A stretch of 64,000 bases of DNA, taken from NCBI GenBank assembly GCA_018857735.1, contig JABMCL010002217.1, positions 167,501 through 231,500 on the forward strand, written 5' to 3'. Below the pieces are notes generated by a model that searched no databases, had not been told where the DNA came from, and worked only from the letters and a program-made list of their open reading frames with translations. This DNA comes from Alviniconcha marisindica. Its lineage: Eukaryota > Mollusca > Gastropoda > Provannidae. Numbering within the stretch: the first letter of the stretch is position 1; every line of letters begins with the position of its first letter. This document shows, piece by piece, positions 53,015 through 64,000 of the stretch. The translations under genes and the position numbers were made by a program.

Positions 53015-54178
53015 TCCTGGGAGGTGGGCCTGGTTAGGGCTGTCCCGTGGGCCTGGTTAGGGCTGTCCCATGGGAGGTGGGCCTGGCTAGGGCTGTCCTA
53101 TTGGAGGTGGGCCTGGTTAGGGCTGTCCCATGGGTGGTGGGCCTGGTTAGGGCTGTCCCGTGGGCCTGGTTAGGGCTGTCCCATGGGAGGTGGGCATGGC
53201 AAGGGCTGTCCCATGGGTGGTGGGCCTGGTTAGGGCTGTCCCCTGGGAGATGGGCCTGGCCCGGGCAGTCCCATGGGAGGTGGGCCTAGCTAGGGCTGTC
53301 CTATTGGAGGTGGGCCTGGTTAGGGATGTCCCATTGGAGGTGGGCCTGGTTAGGGCTGTCCCATGGAAGGTGGGCCTGGCTAGGGCTGTCCCATGGGTGG
53401 TGGGCCTGGTTAGGGCTGTCCCATAGGAAGGTGGGCCTGGTTAGGGCTGTCCCATAGGGATAAGGTGGGCCTGGTTAGGGCTGTCCCATAGGAAGGTGGG
53501 CCTGGTTAGGGCTGTCCCATAGGAAGGTGGGCCTGGTTAGGGCTGTCCCATAGGAAGGTGGACCTGGTTAGGGCTGTCCCATAGGAGGTGGGCCTGGCTG
53601 GGGCTGTCCTATGGGTGGCAGGCCAGATTAGGGCTGTCCCCTGGGAGGTGGGCCTGGTTAGGGCTGTCCCGTGGAAGGTGGGCCTGGCTAGGGCTGTCCA
53701 GTGGGTGGTGGGCCAGATTAGGGCTGTCCCATGGGAGGTGGGCCTGTGGGAGGGCCTGGTTAGGGCTGTCCTATGGGAGGTGGTCCTGGCTAAGGCTGTC
53801 CCATAGGAGGTGGGCCTGGCTAGGGCTGTCCCGTGGAAGGTGGGTCAGGTTAAGGCTGTCCCATGGGAGGTGGGCCTGGCTAAGGCTGTCCCGTGGAAGG
53901 TGGGCCAGGTTAGGGCTGTCCCATGGGAGGTGGGCCTGGCTAGGGCTGTCCCGTGGAAGGTGGGCCAGGTTAGGGCTGTCCCATGGGAGGTGGGCCTGGC
54001 TAGGGCTGTCCCGTGGAAGGTGGGCCAGGCTAGGGCTGTCCCATGGGAGGTGGGCCTGGCTAGGGCTGTCCGTGGAAGGTGGGCCAGGTTAGGGCTGTCC
54101 CAAGGGAGGTGGGCCTGGCTAAGGCTGTCCCGTGGAAGGTGGGCCAGGTTAGGGCTGTCCCATGGGAGGTGGGCCTTT
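53015..54178. repeat. 30-bp G-rich minisatellite, about 38 units
   Basis: Core GGAGGTGGGCCTGGCTAGGG then CTGTCCCATG. Every unit has several GGG runs on the + strand and none on the other. The translation is a decapeptide repeat (GLARAVPWEV), not taken as a protein. Confidence 0.95.
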
Positions 54179-54199
54179 AAATGCTGATGGCCACTGGCT

Positions 54200-54325
54200 G
54201 CCTTCTGGCTGTTGGTAGTGACAACACTGACAGTAGTGACTAGTGACAGTAGTGACAACACTGACAGTAGTGACTAGTGACAGTAGTGACAACACTGACA
54301 GTAGTGACTAGTGACAACACTGTAC
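54200..54325. repeat. Short GACAACACTGACAGTAGTGAC repeats
   Basis: About four units built from TAGTGACAGTAGTGACAAC and CACTGACAGTAG blocks. Confidence 0.85.
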
Positions 54326-54344
54326 TTGCACTGGTTGCTTCCCT

Positions 54345-54957
54345 CTGTGACACAGGGGCAGGCTACCCCCATCCTTGCAGGGAGCTAACTGATGTGGCAC
54401 AGGGGCAGGCTACCCCCATCCTTGCAGGGAGCTAACTGATGTGGCACAGGGGCAGGCTACCCCCATCCTTGCAGGGAGCTAACTGATGTGGCACAGGGGC
54501 AGGCTACCCCCATCCTTGCAGGGAGCTAACTGATGTGGCACAGGGGCAGGCTACCCCCATCCTTGCAGGGAGCTAACTGATGTGGCACAGGGGCAGGCTA
54601 CCCCCATCCTTGCAGGGAGCTAACTGATGTGGCACAGGGGCAGGCTACCCCCATCCTTGCAGGGAGCTAACTGATGTGGCACAGGGGCAGGCTACCCCCA
54701 TCCTTGCAGGGAGCTAACTGATGTGGCACAGGGGCAGGCTACCCCCATCCTTGCAGGGAGCTAACTGATGTGGCACAGGGGCAGGCTACCCCCATCCTGG
54801 CAGGGAGCTAACTGATGTGGCACAGGGGCAGGCTACCCCCATCCTTGCAGGGAGCTAACTGATGTGGCACAGGGGCAGGCTACCCCCATCCTTGCAGGGA
54901 GCTAACTGATGTGGCACAGGGGCAGGCTACCCCCATCCTGGCAGGGAGCTAACTGAT
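54345..54957. repeat. 47-bp minisatellite, 13 near-identical units
   Basis: Core GGGAGCTAACTGATGTGGCA then GGCTACCCCCATCCTTGCAG. Differences are confined to one or two bases (CTTGCAG/CTGGCAG). Each unit holds CTAAC, a pyrimidine run and GCAG in acceptor-like spacing. Confidence 0.97.
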
Positions 54958-54959
54958 GG

Positions 54960-55795
54960 GCATTTTGAACTTGCGGCCTTTTTTCCTCTTCTTCTCCTGT
55001 GGTGGTGAAAGCTGTCTAGCACAGGCAAGACGTCTCGCCACATTCCATTTCCAAACCACAGTTCTCTTTACTGTCACTGATATTGCCCTTCGCTTTGTTG
55101 AGTGGTCTGCACACTTGCAAGAGAAATTCAGGATGGCTATGTACATAGCTTTTGTAACTTCTTTTTTTGCGTAAAACGCTCTTTGCACAAATAGGTCGAT
55201 GTCACCTGTACAGACAGCAGAGAATAAGTTGGCGCAATAAAGCTGTGGACTGAGATGATGCGATTGGTGTGGATCGTTGTTGTTACCACTTATCAAACAC
55301 CTGCATGATTTATTTAAGCACACTTAATTGTTAGGTGCTGTTTTGTGGTTGGTTGTTGTGGGGTGGGGGCGGGGGGATACAATAAGAATTGGCATTATGA
55401 AGTACATTATGAAAAGTGTTTGCTATTGCACCTTCATTTACATTTTTATAATTTTTATATATAGAGCAAGTGAGAAAACTTCGAAAACTGTTGTGTTACG
55501 CTCATGTTTTTTTCCTACCTCAGGTCAAATGCCTTTTCCATGGTTACTATTATTATTCTTCATTAGAATTAATGTCAGTGGGATTGAAAAACGTTTTTGT
55601 CCACATTGTGGTGCTTTGATTGGAGCTGTTATAATGTCCAGCTTGCTTATATTGTGTTTTGTGAAAATGTTCTCTACCTTCATGCATCTGTTAAATAGAA
55701 GATATATAATTTTTTGCTGGTGTGGAAAAGAAGGCTGTATTTTTTGTTGTTGTTTAACAAACAAACAAAGGAAAAAAAGCAACATTTTTTTTTTT
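54960..55795. other. Unassigned sequence between arrays
   Basis: Unique sequence, AT-rich towards 55.8 kb, with a T run at 55787-55796. No supported gene. Confidence 0.4.
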
Positions 55796-55799
55796 TACT

Positions 55800-56545
55800 G
55801 CAGGCAAGTGTTTTCCATCAGTGGATCTGTTCATGCATAGCTTTGAAAACTGACAGGAAAGTGTTTTCCCTCAGTGGATCTGTTCATGCATAGCTTTGAA
55901 AACTGACAGGCAAGTGTTTTCCCTCAGTGGATCTGTTCATGCATAGCTTTGAAAACTGACAGGAAAGTGTTTTCCCTCAGTGGAACTGTTCATGCATAGC
56001 TTTGAAAACTGACAGGCAAGTGTTTTCCCTCAGGGGATCTGTTCATGCATAGCTTTGAAAACTGACAGGCAAGTGTTTTCCCTCAGGGGATCTGTTCATG
56101 CATAGCTTTGAAAACTGACAGGAAAGTGTTTTCCCTCAGGGGATCTGTTCATGCATAGCTTTGAAAACTGACAGGCAAGTGTTTTCCCTCAGTGGATCTG
56201 TTCATGCATAGCTTTGAAAACTGACAGGAAAGTGTTTTCCCTGAGTGGATCTGTTCATGCATAGCTTTGAAAACTGACAGGCAAGTGTTTTCCCTCAGTG
56301 GATCTGTTCATGCATAGCTTTGAAAACTGACAGGCAAGTGTTTTCCCTCAGTGGATCTGTTCATGCATAGCTTTGAAAACTGACAGGAAAGTGTTTTCCC
56401 TGAGTGGATCTGTTCATGCATAGCTTTGAAAACTGACAGGCAAGTGTTTTCCCTCAGTGGATCTGTTCATGCATAGCTTTGAAAACTGACAGGCAAGTGT
56501 TTTCCCACAGGGGATCTGTTCTTGCATAGCTTTGAAAACTGATGG
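55800..56545. repeat. 53-bp minisatellite, about 14 units
   Basis: Core GTGTTTTCCCTCAGTGGATC then GTTCATGCATAGCTTTGAAA and ACTGACAGG. Units alternate between AGGCAAGTG and AGGAAAGTG starts, indicating a two-unit higher-order repeat. Confidence 0.96.
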
Positions 56546-56728
56546 ATAACTGTTTCCATTCAGTGCACAGAAGAAGCTTGGACTGGCAGTAATGCGGTGT
56601 GTGGGTGGTGGTAGGCCCAAAGTTACTGTCTGCATGTTTTTCCATGCAAGTAAAGAATCTCCATTTTTAGTGACAGCATAGGTTTCCCACCAGCATTTAG
56701 TTCTGCATTCTGTTTGTAGTTGCTACAC

Positions 56729-56729
<1 letters not shown>

Positions 56730-56790
<61 letters not shown>
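56730..56790. repeat. (GT)n microsatellite
   Basis: Pure GT run in the 3' flank. Confidence 0.95.
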
Positions 56791-56795
<5 letters not shown>

Positions 56796-57025
56796 TGCAT
56801 TTAAGTTCAGGTCTAGTCTTCCGTCATGGTGAGACACAGCATGGTGGTGGTCTCAGGCGACATGTGATATTATTAGACACTGAAGTAGGTGGGCTGGGGG
56901 GAGGGGCTGGTTCAACTGGTGCATGCCTGTTGCTGAAAGCCGAGGTGTGACGGTTGCCGTAGTCAGCCTTAGTATCAACACAACGCACTGGGTGCGGGAC
57001 ATTCGGAGGCTGTGGCTTCTTCTTT

Positions 57026-57324
57026 CATGGTGCTTTACGTCCACACAAACCCAAAGGCTTATTAGGGACGGGCGAATGGAGGCGGGGAAAGAGGGAGGGA
57101 TGGAGATTATGTACCTGTCACTACGCTGTCACCACCCAAATGACTCCTGCATTAAGATGGGCAGTGTGAGAACCATTTTAATGTTTCATTAATTGTGAGG
57201 GACAAAGTCATAAGACAGTGTCCACAGACCACAACCTTTTTGGAGAAAGGAGAGCTGAAGTGGAATCGAACCAAGGCCCTTCTGCTTACCAGCCTTACGT
57301 CTTACCGCTAGGCCAAACTGGCTC
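57026..57324 (-). mobile_element. Full-length tRNA-derived SINE, copy 2
   Basis: This is the reverse-complement counterpart of the 3.8-kb copy. Its A box TGGCCTAGCGG and B box GGTTCGATTCC are both near perfect, followed by the same body (CCCTCACAATTAATGAAAC, ATTAAAATGG) and tail (CCCTAATAAGCC, GTGGACGTAAAGCACCATG). Divergence from copy 1 is moderate and spread out, as expected of independent insertions. Confidence 0.9.
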
Positions 57325-57329
57325 ACAGG

Positions 57330-58800
57330 CAGTGGCTGGCAGGTCAACCCTTTTATACTGCATCAGCAGGAGGGCCATCTGTCAATGGGTATAATGTGCC
57401 CAAGGTGCTGAGTAAAAGAAAGAAAAACCGATTGGTCTTTGAAAGGAGTTGTAATCAGCCATCTGTTGGTTCTGCTTAGTTTGTGTGCAAGAGGTAGTAG
57501 TGCTGAGACAGGTCTGCCCCCCTACCGATCAATCATGTGTAGATAATGCTATTAACTGTTGGCTTTAAGTTCACTCTTGCTTCAGACATTTCCTGGGTGT
57601 TTGTTAGAACAGCGGACCTGCTGTCAGGGGTTCTGTGGTGTAATTAAATTACAGAAAGTCCCTGCTACTGGTCAAAGGTCCACTGATCGACCGAGGCTTC
57701 CGACAGGGTCTGCTGTGTTGTAGCTGGAACCATGGTAATGAAACTGGTGGGGAAACGCCTCCTCCTCACAGTTCCCTGATCAGATAGACCGCTGAGATGG
57801 TAAAAAGCGACTTGTCAGAGACGGTCACTTCTAAGACCGCCTTCACAGAAATGTCAGATTGTACCTGTGTAAGGAAAGCTTTCAAGAGAGGCCTCAGTGA
57901 ACATACCTTTGTCTTGCGGTGTACATGATCTGGTGGCGTGCATGCATGCACTTAAAAAAGGCCCCGAAATGAAAGAAACTTGATTTTTGTTTTCTGTGTA
58001 ACTTTACATTGATTTCACAGTGCATGCTCTGTTGCACAGACATTTGTTTTTGAAGTCTGCGCCTGTGACGGAGAAGAGTGCTGTTGTGAGATTGTATTGG
58101 CCTCCTGTAAAAGTATTGTGATATTCCTCTATTTTTGTGTGGGTCACCCTGTGTCCGACTCTATTTACCTTGTGCGTGCTTGTCAACAGAGATGTGTACT
58201 CAGTCCTCGTGTACCTGTGGAAGGCTTCTGTGGTGGCAAGGGAATGACCTGCTTAGCTTTTCATGTGCGCAAAAGCCTTATGACTGGAGAGATCTCCGGC
58301 GTGCCTACTGTGAAAGCTTTTGCTTTGAATGTCTGCATCGGTTCTACTTCTGCACTGCTGCAGCAGATGTAACAACAGGGTTAACGTTTGCTAAAACTAT
58401 TAAGACAGCAAAATGTATCAAATGCTGTTGTTGTTGTTTTGAGGTTGTTGTTTTTGTTTTGTTTTGGGGGGGGGGGGTGCTGGGATTCTTGTCCTCTGTT
58501 CGAAGTGCACCAAGCAAGTACAGTAAATGAATTAATGGGAGTTCCCTCCCCTCCCCAAAAAAAAAGAAGAAGAAGAAAGCAGCTAGTAGGTGTAGATAAG
58601 ATCAGGATGATTGAGATGATATAGGGTCATGCCAGGTGGGCTTTTGATTTCGACAGAAAATCAGTTTGAGCGGCAGTGCACAAGGATGTGGGAGGGGGTG
58701 CCTATTCCATTCCGTGTTTATTCACGGTTCATCCAGTTTTTCTATCCATGCATGCTGCAGTCTGCAAGTGATGATGGGCCAGAGTGCAAGCAGTCACTGA
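57330..58800. other. Unassigned sequence
   Basis: Unique sequence with a G run at 58467-58477 and an A-rich run at 58556-58580. Short frames show no known family. Confidence 0.4.
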
Positions 58801-58804
58801 AATA

Positions 58805-59115
58805 TGTATTGATACGGCTGTGGATTCTCTTGACTGATCGATCTGGCTGTGGATTCTTTGTCTTCATTTGTAAAGGACTGACTGATATAATTATGTCCTC
58901 AGCTGTGAACGACTGATTGATGTGTTTGTGAATTGTGTCATCAGCACTGAGGACTGAATTGTTGTGCTTGTGGAATCTGTGTCATCGACTGTGAAGGATT
59001 GATTGACATGACCATGCATTCTCTGTCGTTGACTGTGAAAGACAGATCGATGTGACTGTGAATTCTTTGTTGTCAACTGTTTTGAGAAAGAAATGTGTTT
59101 GTGGATTTGTTGTCA
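58805..59115. repeat. Degenerate ~60-bp tandem repeat
   Basis: TGTGAATTCTTTGTTGTCAACTGT-like and GACTGATTGATGTG-like blocks recur four or five times with high divergence. Confidence 0.6.
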
Positions 59116-59479
59116 TTGAACGTTGTGAGAGAAACACTTGCATTGTTTGGTGGGCTTGCTGATCTGCTGGCTGTCCGCCCGTGGGTACAGTCTTGCAGAA
59201 TGGCACGCTGTAATGTTCTCATCTTTATGTCGACCGTTGATGTGTACCTTGCCTGTATCTAGTATATCGATTTAAAAAAAGATAAAATGCCCTGTAAAAA
59301 AATATTTTTGCATTCCAAACCATCCCGAGTTTTTTCACACACTTATGTATACAATAATATATATCTTTTGTCTGCTGCAGTCAAAGGCATTCGTGTCAAA
59401 CTGGTTTAGCTGCTTAATTTTGTGAGAAATACTAGTAGCATGTTAAGACTTGTGATGCGGTGCTGCGGTTTCCTCCTAG

Positions 59480-59700
59480 GCACCAGTGGCCCAGTGGTAA
59501 GGCACACAGTGGGGAAACAGTTAAACCCAGGTTCAGTCCCTGCCTGCTTGTGGCACACACACACACTACAGCTGGACCTGGGGAATCTCTCCTGTTTCCA
59601 AGGCTTCATTTTCCACCGTCAGGGTGGAACCTAGCTCCTCCCCCAAGTGGGATGGCATGCTGCACGACTGCAAACTCCAAGCACTGGTTTACGATATCCT
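59480..59700 (+). mobile_element. Possible second tRNA-related SINE type
   Basis: GTGGCCCAGTGGTAAGGCAC (A-box-like) is followed about 30 bases later by CCCAGGTTCAGTCCCTGCC (B-box-like), then about 150 bases of unfamiliar body. Only one copy is seen here, so the ends and the family cannot be confirmed. Confidence 0.4.
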
Positions 59701-59879
59701 TCCTTCAACCACTGCCGTATTTAGTTACGCCATAGGGTCCAGAAAACTGTCAGCTAACGAGCAGTTTTTTTGTTGGTGCTCAAACAGTAGTAAGTTTGTT
59801 ACAAACAACTCAAATAAAACAAGGCGTATCATTTATAGCCGCCAACAACGTTTACACCAGCGCAAATAAAACCACAATC

Positions 59880-60140
59880 GTTTGAATCGAGACAGAACAC
59901 TATTTTTACGCGGGGTGGATGCGCCTCGTGTTTGGGCGCTAGGTTGCTTCCACAGTCTTACCAGTACCCGAACCTTTCAGAGGGCGCTGACCGCGTCGGT
60001 GGACAGCTGCGCGGAGATAAAGATTACCCCTTCAGTGGCGTAACTAAATCTGGCAGAGTTTGGAGGAAGTGCCGGAAAGCGATGCTCGGAGTGTGGCACG
60101 ACCGTACACAAAACCGGCGCATGCATGGAATGTGTGCCTT
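59880..60140. promoter_or_regulatory. CpG-rich segment
   Basis: CpG sites cluster (ACGCGGGGTGGATGCGCC, GCGCTGACCGCGTCGG, GCTGCGCGGAGATAAAG). It could be a promoter island of a gene beyond the window, or an old GC-rich repeat. A 138-codon frame crosses it but has no recognisable domain. Confidence 0.25.
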
Positions 60141-60349
60141 GAACATGTACAGAGGTGTGGGAAAGCCCAGTTCAGTGCCACGGGAACGCGATGAGTTTTT
60201 GTTCAGTGTTGTGTCTTCAGCTTCTGGAGCTGAAATGGGAAAGACTTTACCTGCTCCCAGTGAGGTGTTGGATAGGTGGTGCTTCTGTGGACTTGGGTCC
60301 CAGTTCACGTGCCCCTGCTGGCCAGCGAAGGCTGGGTGGGTTGGTTGAC

Positions 60350-63250
60350 AATGGAGAGGAATGGATAATTTGGTCAGGGGAAGAGAAATGGATAGTTGGA
60401 TTAGGATTGGGTAATTTGAAGATCAGAGAGCATGGTGAGGTCTGGATAGTCTAATGAATGGATAGGTCAGTAACGGATAGTTTGGCGAGGCTAGTTTATT
60501 GGAGATCAGAGAGGTTAGTAATGGTTGAATATGAATTGGAATCTTTGGGCTGGACTCAATTTGTTTAAATTTTCAAGTTATACTAATAAATACTGTGCAA
60601 GCTTCAGGTATCTTCTTCACTGAAACAGTGCTCCTGTTTCAGCCCCTAACATCCACTGTTGGCAGTGTGATTCTTTTTGTCTTGTAGTCCTATTTACCCA
60701 TCTCCTTGCACAATGTACAGGCCTGTGGTGTACCACTGTAACCACTCGTGTACAGATTTATCTATTTATTAGATTTGCTACAGGATGTACGGGCATTGGT
60801 GACTGGTCACAAAACTCTATTGCCCTGTATGCCATTTAGTTGTGAGTATTAAGGGAGCATTTTTTCATGAATGTCCACCATTTCTCAAAACTAATTTGGT
60901 ATGTTATGATTCCTAACACCGTATTGCTTCATCTGGAAAATATTCCCTTTAAAGAAAATATTGCTTCGTCTGGAAAATATTCCCTTGAGAAAAAAACGAG
61001 TCTGTATCCGCAAGGAGCTACCAAGTTGTGCAGCCCATTGTGCCCCAACCATTCCTGATATATCTGAGCGGTTTACTTGTGTGTGTGTGTGCAGAATGTG
61101 CTAGCCACCCCTTAATTTTTTTAAACTTTTACTGCTACGTGGTCTTCTAATTTTTTTTTGCTGTGGACGTGTGTTACACCTGGTACCAGGTTGCTGGTCG
61201 TTCCGGAGGGACTGGACAGGCTGCAGAAAGGTGCTGTGCCCGTCAGAGGTTGAGCCGCTTGTAGCCTCTCAGTTTCCAGCGCCGGCCACCAGGCCTTCCC
61301 TCAGCACTTCCCAAGAATCTGCGCTGACTGCCGCTAGCGTCGGTCTGCCTTTGCAGTACCGTCTGTTTGGGGGTTTGGGCTTGCAGATGAACAGATGTGA
61401 AGCCATGTAATGATCAGTCCTTCTGTTACTAGTGCTAGGCCGTCCAGGCTAAAATAACAAGCTAGAAGAAGGAATTTTCATGGTCTCTGCAAGTGTGGGC
61501 AATGCCACATTTGCCATAGTTGTAGTACTTCACACAGCCGTGTCAGTTTTAGTGACCTTGACAATATTTCAAGGTCATAGCTAAGCATCATGTGACAGGT
61601 TCAAAGCTGTGTATGTTGGTATGGTTTCATCTGATCTACATGGAACGCATAGACTGTGCAGAGCATCTGCTGCTTTTGTTGACTTTGGCGGTCTTAAGGA
61701 AATATAATTCCTTTTCTGTCTTGACAGAATGTTGCTCTCAATTTTTCCGATGAGATCTCAGATGGTAAAGTAACCTTGTATCTTCAGAAACTGTGTCATG
61801 CAGGTGTGTCAGTCTTCACAGGAATTTTGTGGGCAGTAATACCAATTAATCCTTTGAATGCGATCTAAACACATAAAATGTTAAAAAGAACATTTGTTTA
61901 ATATGACGATATACAAACATTAAGCATTCTTTTTAACTTTTTATGTGCCTGGATCTTGTTTTAGAATACCAGCAGTCATCCTTGTTTCAGATCCTTCGAA
62001 TGCAAGTCATTTGAGTATTTGCTGTTCTTGTTCACGTTCTCTTTCTGCCATGATGATAGGTAGTCGACGCAAGCAGGTGGCAGTTAGTATAGTTTTCATT
62101 TTTCTTGATGAAAGCACTGCAAATGGGATAGTAGCTTTTGCTTTCCCTGGGCGAGTGGTCAGACAAACAGTTTGCAGGTTTTGCTTTCCTTACACTGGTA
62201 TCATTAACAGTAGATTATTTACCAGTTTTTGCTTTCTTTATAATAATAACAGTAGATTATTTACCAGTTTTTGCTTTCCTTATAATAATGATCATAAATT
62301 ATTTATTATTTATCATCCTTAATGATTGGCCATTTCCTGCAGGTTGCAACCATTCCTGTTTCCCAGTTTGCCATGTGATCCGCTTTGCTGGCCAATGTTT
62401 ACTGAAATGAAATCAATTGAAAGGTCACAACTGAAAAAGTGTGGCTGGAGTTATTACGGTTTGAACTGTTCACCAGTCCGCGATGCATACCAAAGGCATG
62501 CCATTAGCCTTGGCTCTCCATGTTACAGTGCAGCTTGGTCAGCCATGTCCGTGAGCAGGAATGGGTCTGCAGATGGACAGAAAATCAAACGTGGGAACTA
62601 GAAATCCCAAAGGAAGAGGCATCTTACAATTAGGATGACAACCTTTTCATAATAAATGTGCCAGCAGACGTTTCATATAAAACATGAAAGGGTTAATGTT
62701 CAAATTAACATTTACACATTAAAGTCTCAATCAGAGCTTCTTGCCATATGAAAATATCTGTGGTCATGTTTGTGAATTGCATGATTGTCAACTTTATGTT
62801 TTCCTTAACACTGCCATTATGTACATGTAGACTGAGAACTAGGTCCATCTTGCATCACTCTGGCATGTCCTCTTGCCACCAGTCATCAACAAACATGAAG
62901 CGATTTCTTGCTTTCTTAAAATGGAAATGGGTTTATTTTAAATTTTACAGTTGCAAATCATTCTCAAAGTCTTTGCTTGAATTCCATGTCCTTTTTATTT
63001 ATGTATGAGAGGTTGACATCATTAAGCGTCATTACCACGTAGCCACGTTGTATCAACTGCATTGTTTGGTTGAGAACATCACAGTAACCTGTGTACTGTA
63101 TATAAACATGTATTTGTATCTTATGAATTAAATAAGGAATTCCACAAAGTCTGCCTTGTCTCCTTTTGTCATCAGTTTTACTTTGACATGGATCCACCAG
63201 GTTAGGAGTTGCTGTCACAATCCCTTTAAGTGGCAAGAACAGTTCTGGTT
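60350..63250. other. Unassigned 3' region
   Basis: AT-rich unique DNA. Small direct duplications at 60926-60990 (TCTGGAAAATATTCCCTT) and 62180-62290 (TAGATTATTTACCAGTTTTT). No supported exon or RNA gene. Confidence 0.4.
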
Positions 63251-63264
63251 TAGATGCCCTCAGT

Positions 63265-64000
63265 GGTCCACAGATAGATCTGGTGAAGGATGCTCTATAA
63301 CCACAGACAGAGCTGGTGAAGGAGGCTCTATAACCACAGATAGATCTGGTGAAGGAGGCTCTATAACCACAGATAGATCTGGTGAAGGAGGAAGGCTCTA
63401 TAACCACAGAGCTGGTGAAGGATGCTCTATAACCACAGACAGAGCTGGTGAAGGAGGAAGGCTCTATAACCACAGATAGATCTGGTGAAAGAGGAAGGCT
63501 CTATAACCACAGACTGAGCTGGTGAAGGAGGAAGGCTCTATAACCACAGACAGAGCTGGTGAAGGAGGCTCTATAACCACAGACAGAGCTGGTGAAGGAT
63601 GCTCTATAACCACAGACAGACTGGTGAAGGATGCTCTATAACCACAGATAGATCTGGTGAAGGAGGCTCTATAACCACAGATAGATCTGGTGAAGGAGGA
63701 AGGCTCTATAACCACAGATAGCTGGTGAAGGAGGCTCTATAACCACAGACAGAGCTGGTGAAGGAGGAAGGCTCTATAACCACAGAAGACTGGTGAAGAG
63801 GAAGGCTCTATAACCACAGACAGAGCTGGTGAAGGAGGAAGGCTCTATAACCACAGACAGAGCTGGTGAAGGAGGAAGGCTCTATAACCACAGACAGAGC
63901 TGGTGAAGGAGGAAGGCTCTATAACCACAGACAGAGCTGGTGAAGGAGGCTCTATAACCACAGACAGAGCTGGTGAAGGAGGAGGCTCTATAACCACAGA
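63265..64000. repeat. ~33-bp minisatellite running off the window
   Basis: Core CTGGTGAAGGAGGCTCTATA then ACCACAGACAGAG, with AGGAAGGCTC length variants. At least 22 units, and the array is cut by the window end. Confidence 0.95.

Noticed and set aside
59932..60348. 138-codon forward open frame in the CpG-rich segment
   Set aside because: No recognisable domain, no splice or polyadenylation context, and an equally long reverse frame overlaps it.
61945..62410. 125-codon open frame at about 62 kb
   Set aside because: AT-rich with a small internal DNA duplication and no conserved motif; most likely chance.

Overview
The window is nuclear DNA from an animal. It has a multi-exon gene with GT-AG introns, long GT/CA microsatellites, tRNA-derived SINEs, a LINE relic, DNA-transposon derivatives and about 35 minisatellite arrays. 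The look (single CD2AP/CIN85-type gene, very abundant minisatellites, retroposon tails ending in GTCGACTGGGCG-like sequence) suggests a lophotrochozoan, most likely a marine gastropod mollusc. The species is inference only.

One protein-coding gene is well supported. It lies on the + strand from the start codon at 8727 to the stop at 49097, about 40 kb, with 15 coding exons and about 649 codons. It encodes an adaptor of the CD2AP / SH3KBP1 (CIN85) / Drosophila Cindr family: three SH3 domains, proline-rich linkers, a capping-protein-interaction motif and a C-terminal coiled coil. Every exon junction was checked by hand for GT/AG and phase, and the chain is open throughout. A 66-bp tandem copy of the end of the third SH3 exon, with its own splice sites, sits just downstream of the original. 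The splice donor of exon 14 lies inside a 27-bp tandem repeat that offers four donors in frame.

Layout: 1-8.7 kb holds microsatellites, a 39-bp and a ~29-bp minisatellite, a full-length SINE, a decayed LINE reverse transcriptase and a CpG-richer probable promoter. 8.7-49.1 kb is the gene, with introns full of tandem arrays, two ~2.2-kb inverted-repeat elements in intron 2 and a deleted piggyBac element in intron 4. 49.1-64 kb is the 3' side: possible 3' UTR, more arrays (42, 30, 47, 53 and 33 bp), a second SINE copy in reverse orientation and no convincing gene. The last array runs off the window end.

Most long open frames here are tandem-repeat or dinucleotide translations, not genes. I found no prokaryotic operon, CRISPR array, viral genome or defence system. 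The most interesting material is the interplay between tandem repeats and splice signals, and the transposon insertions.
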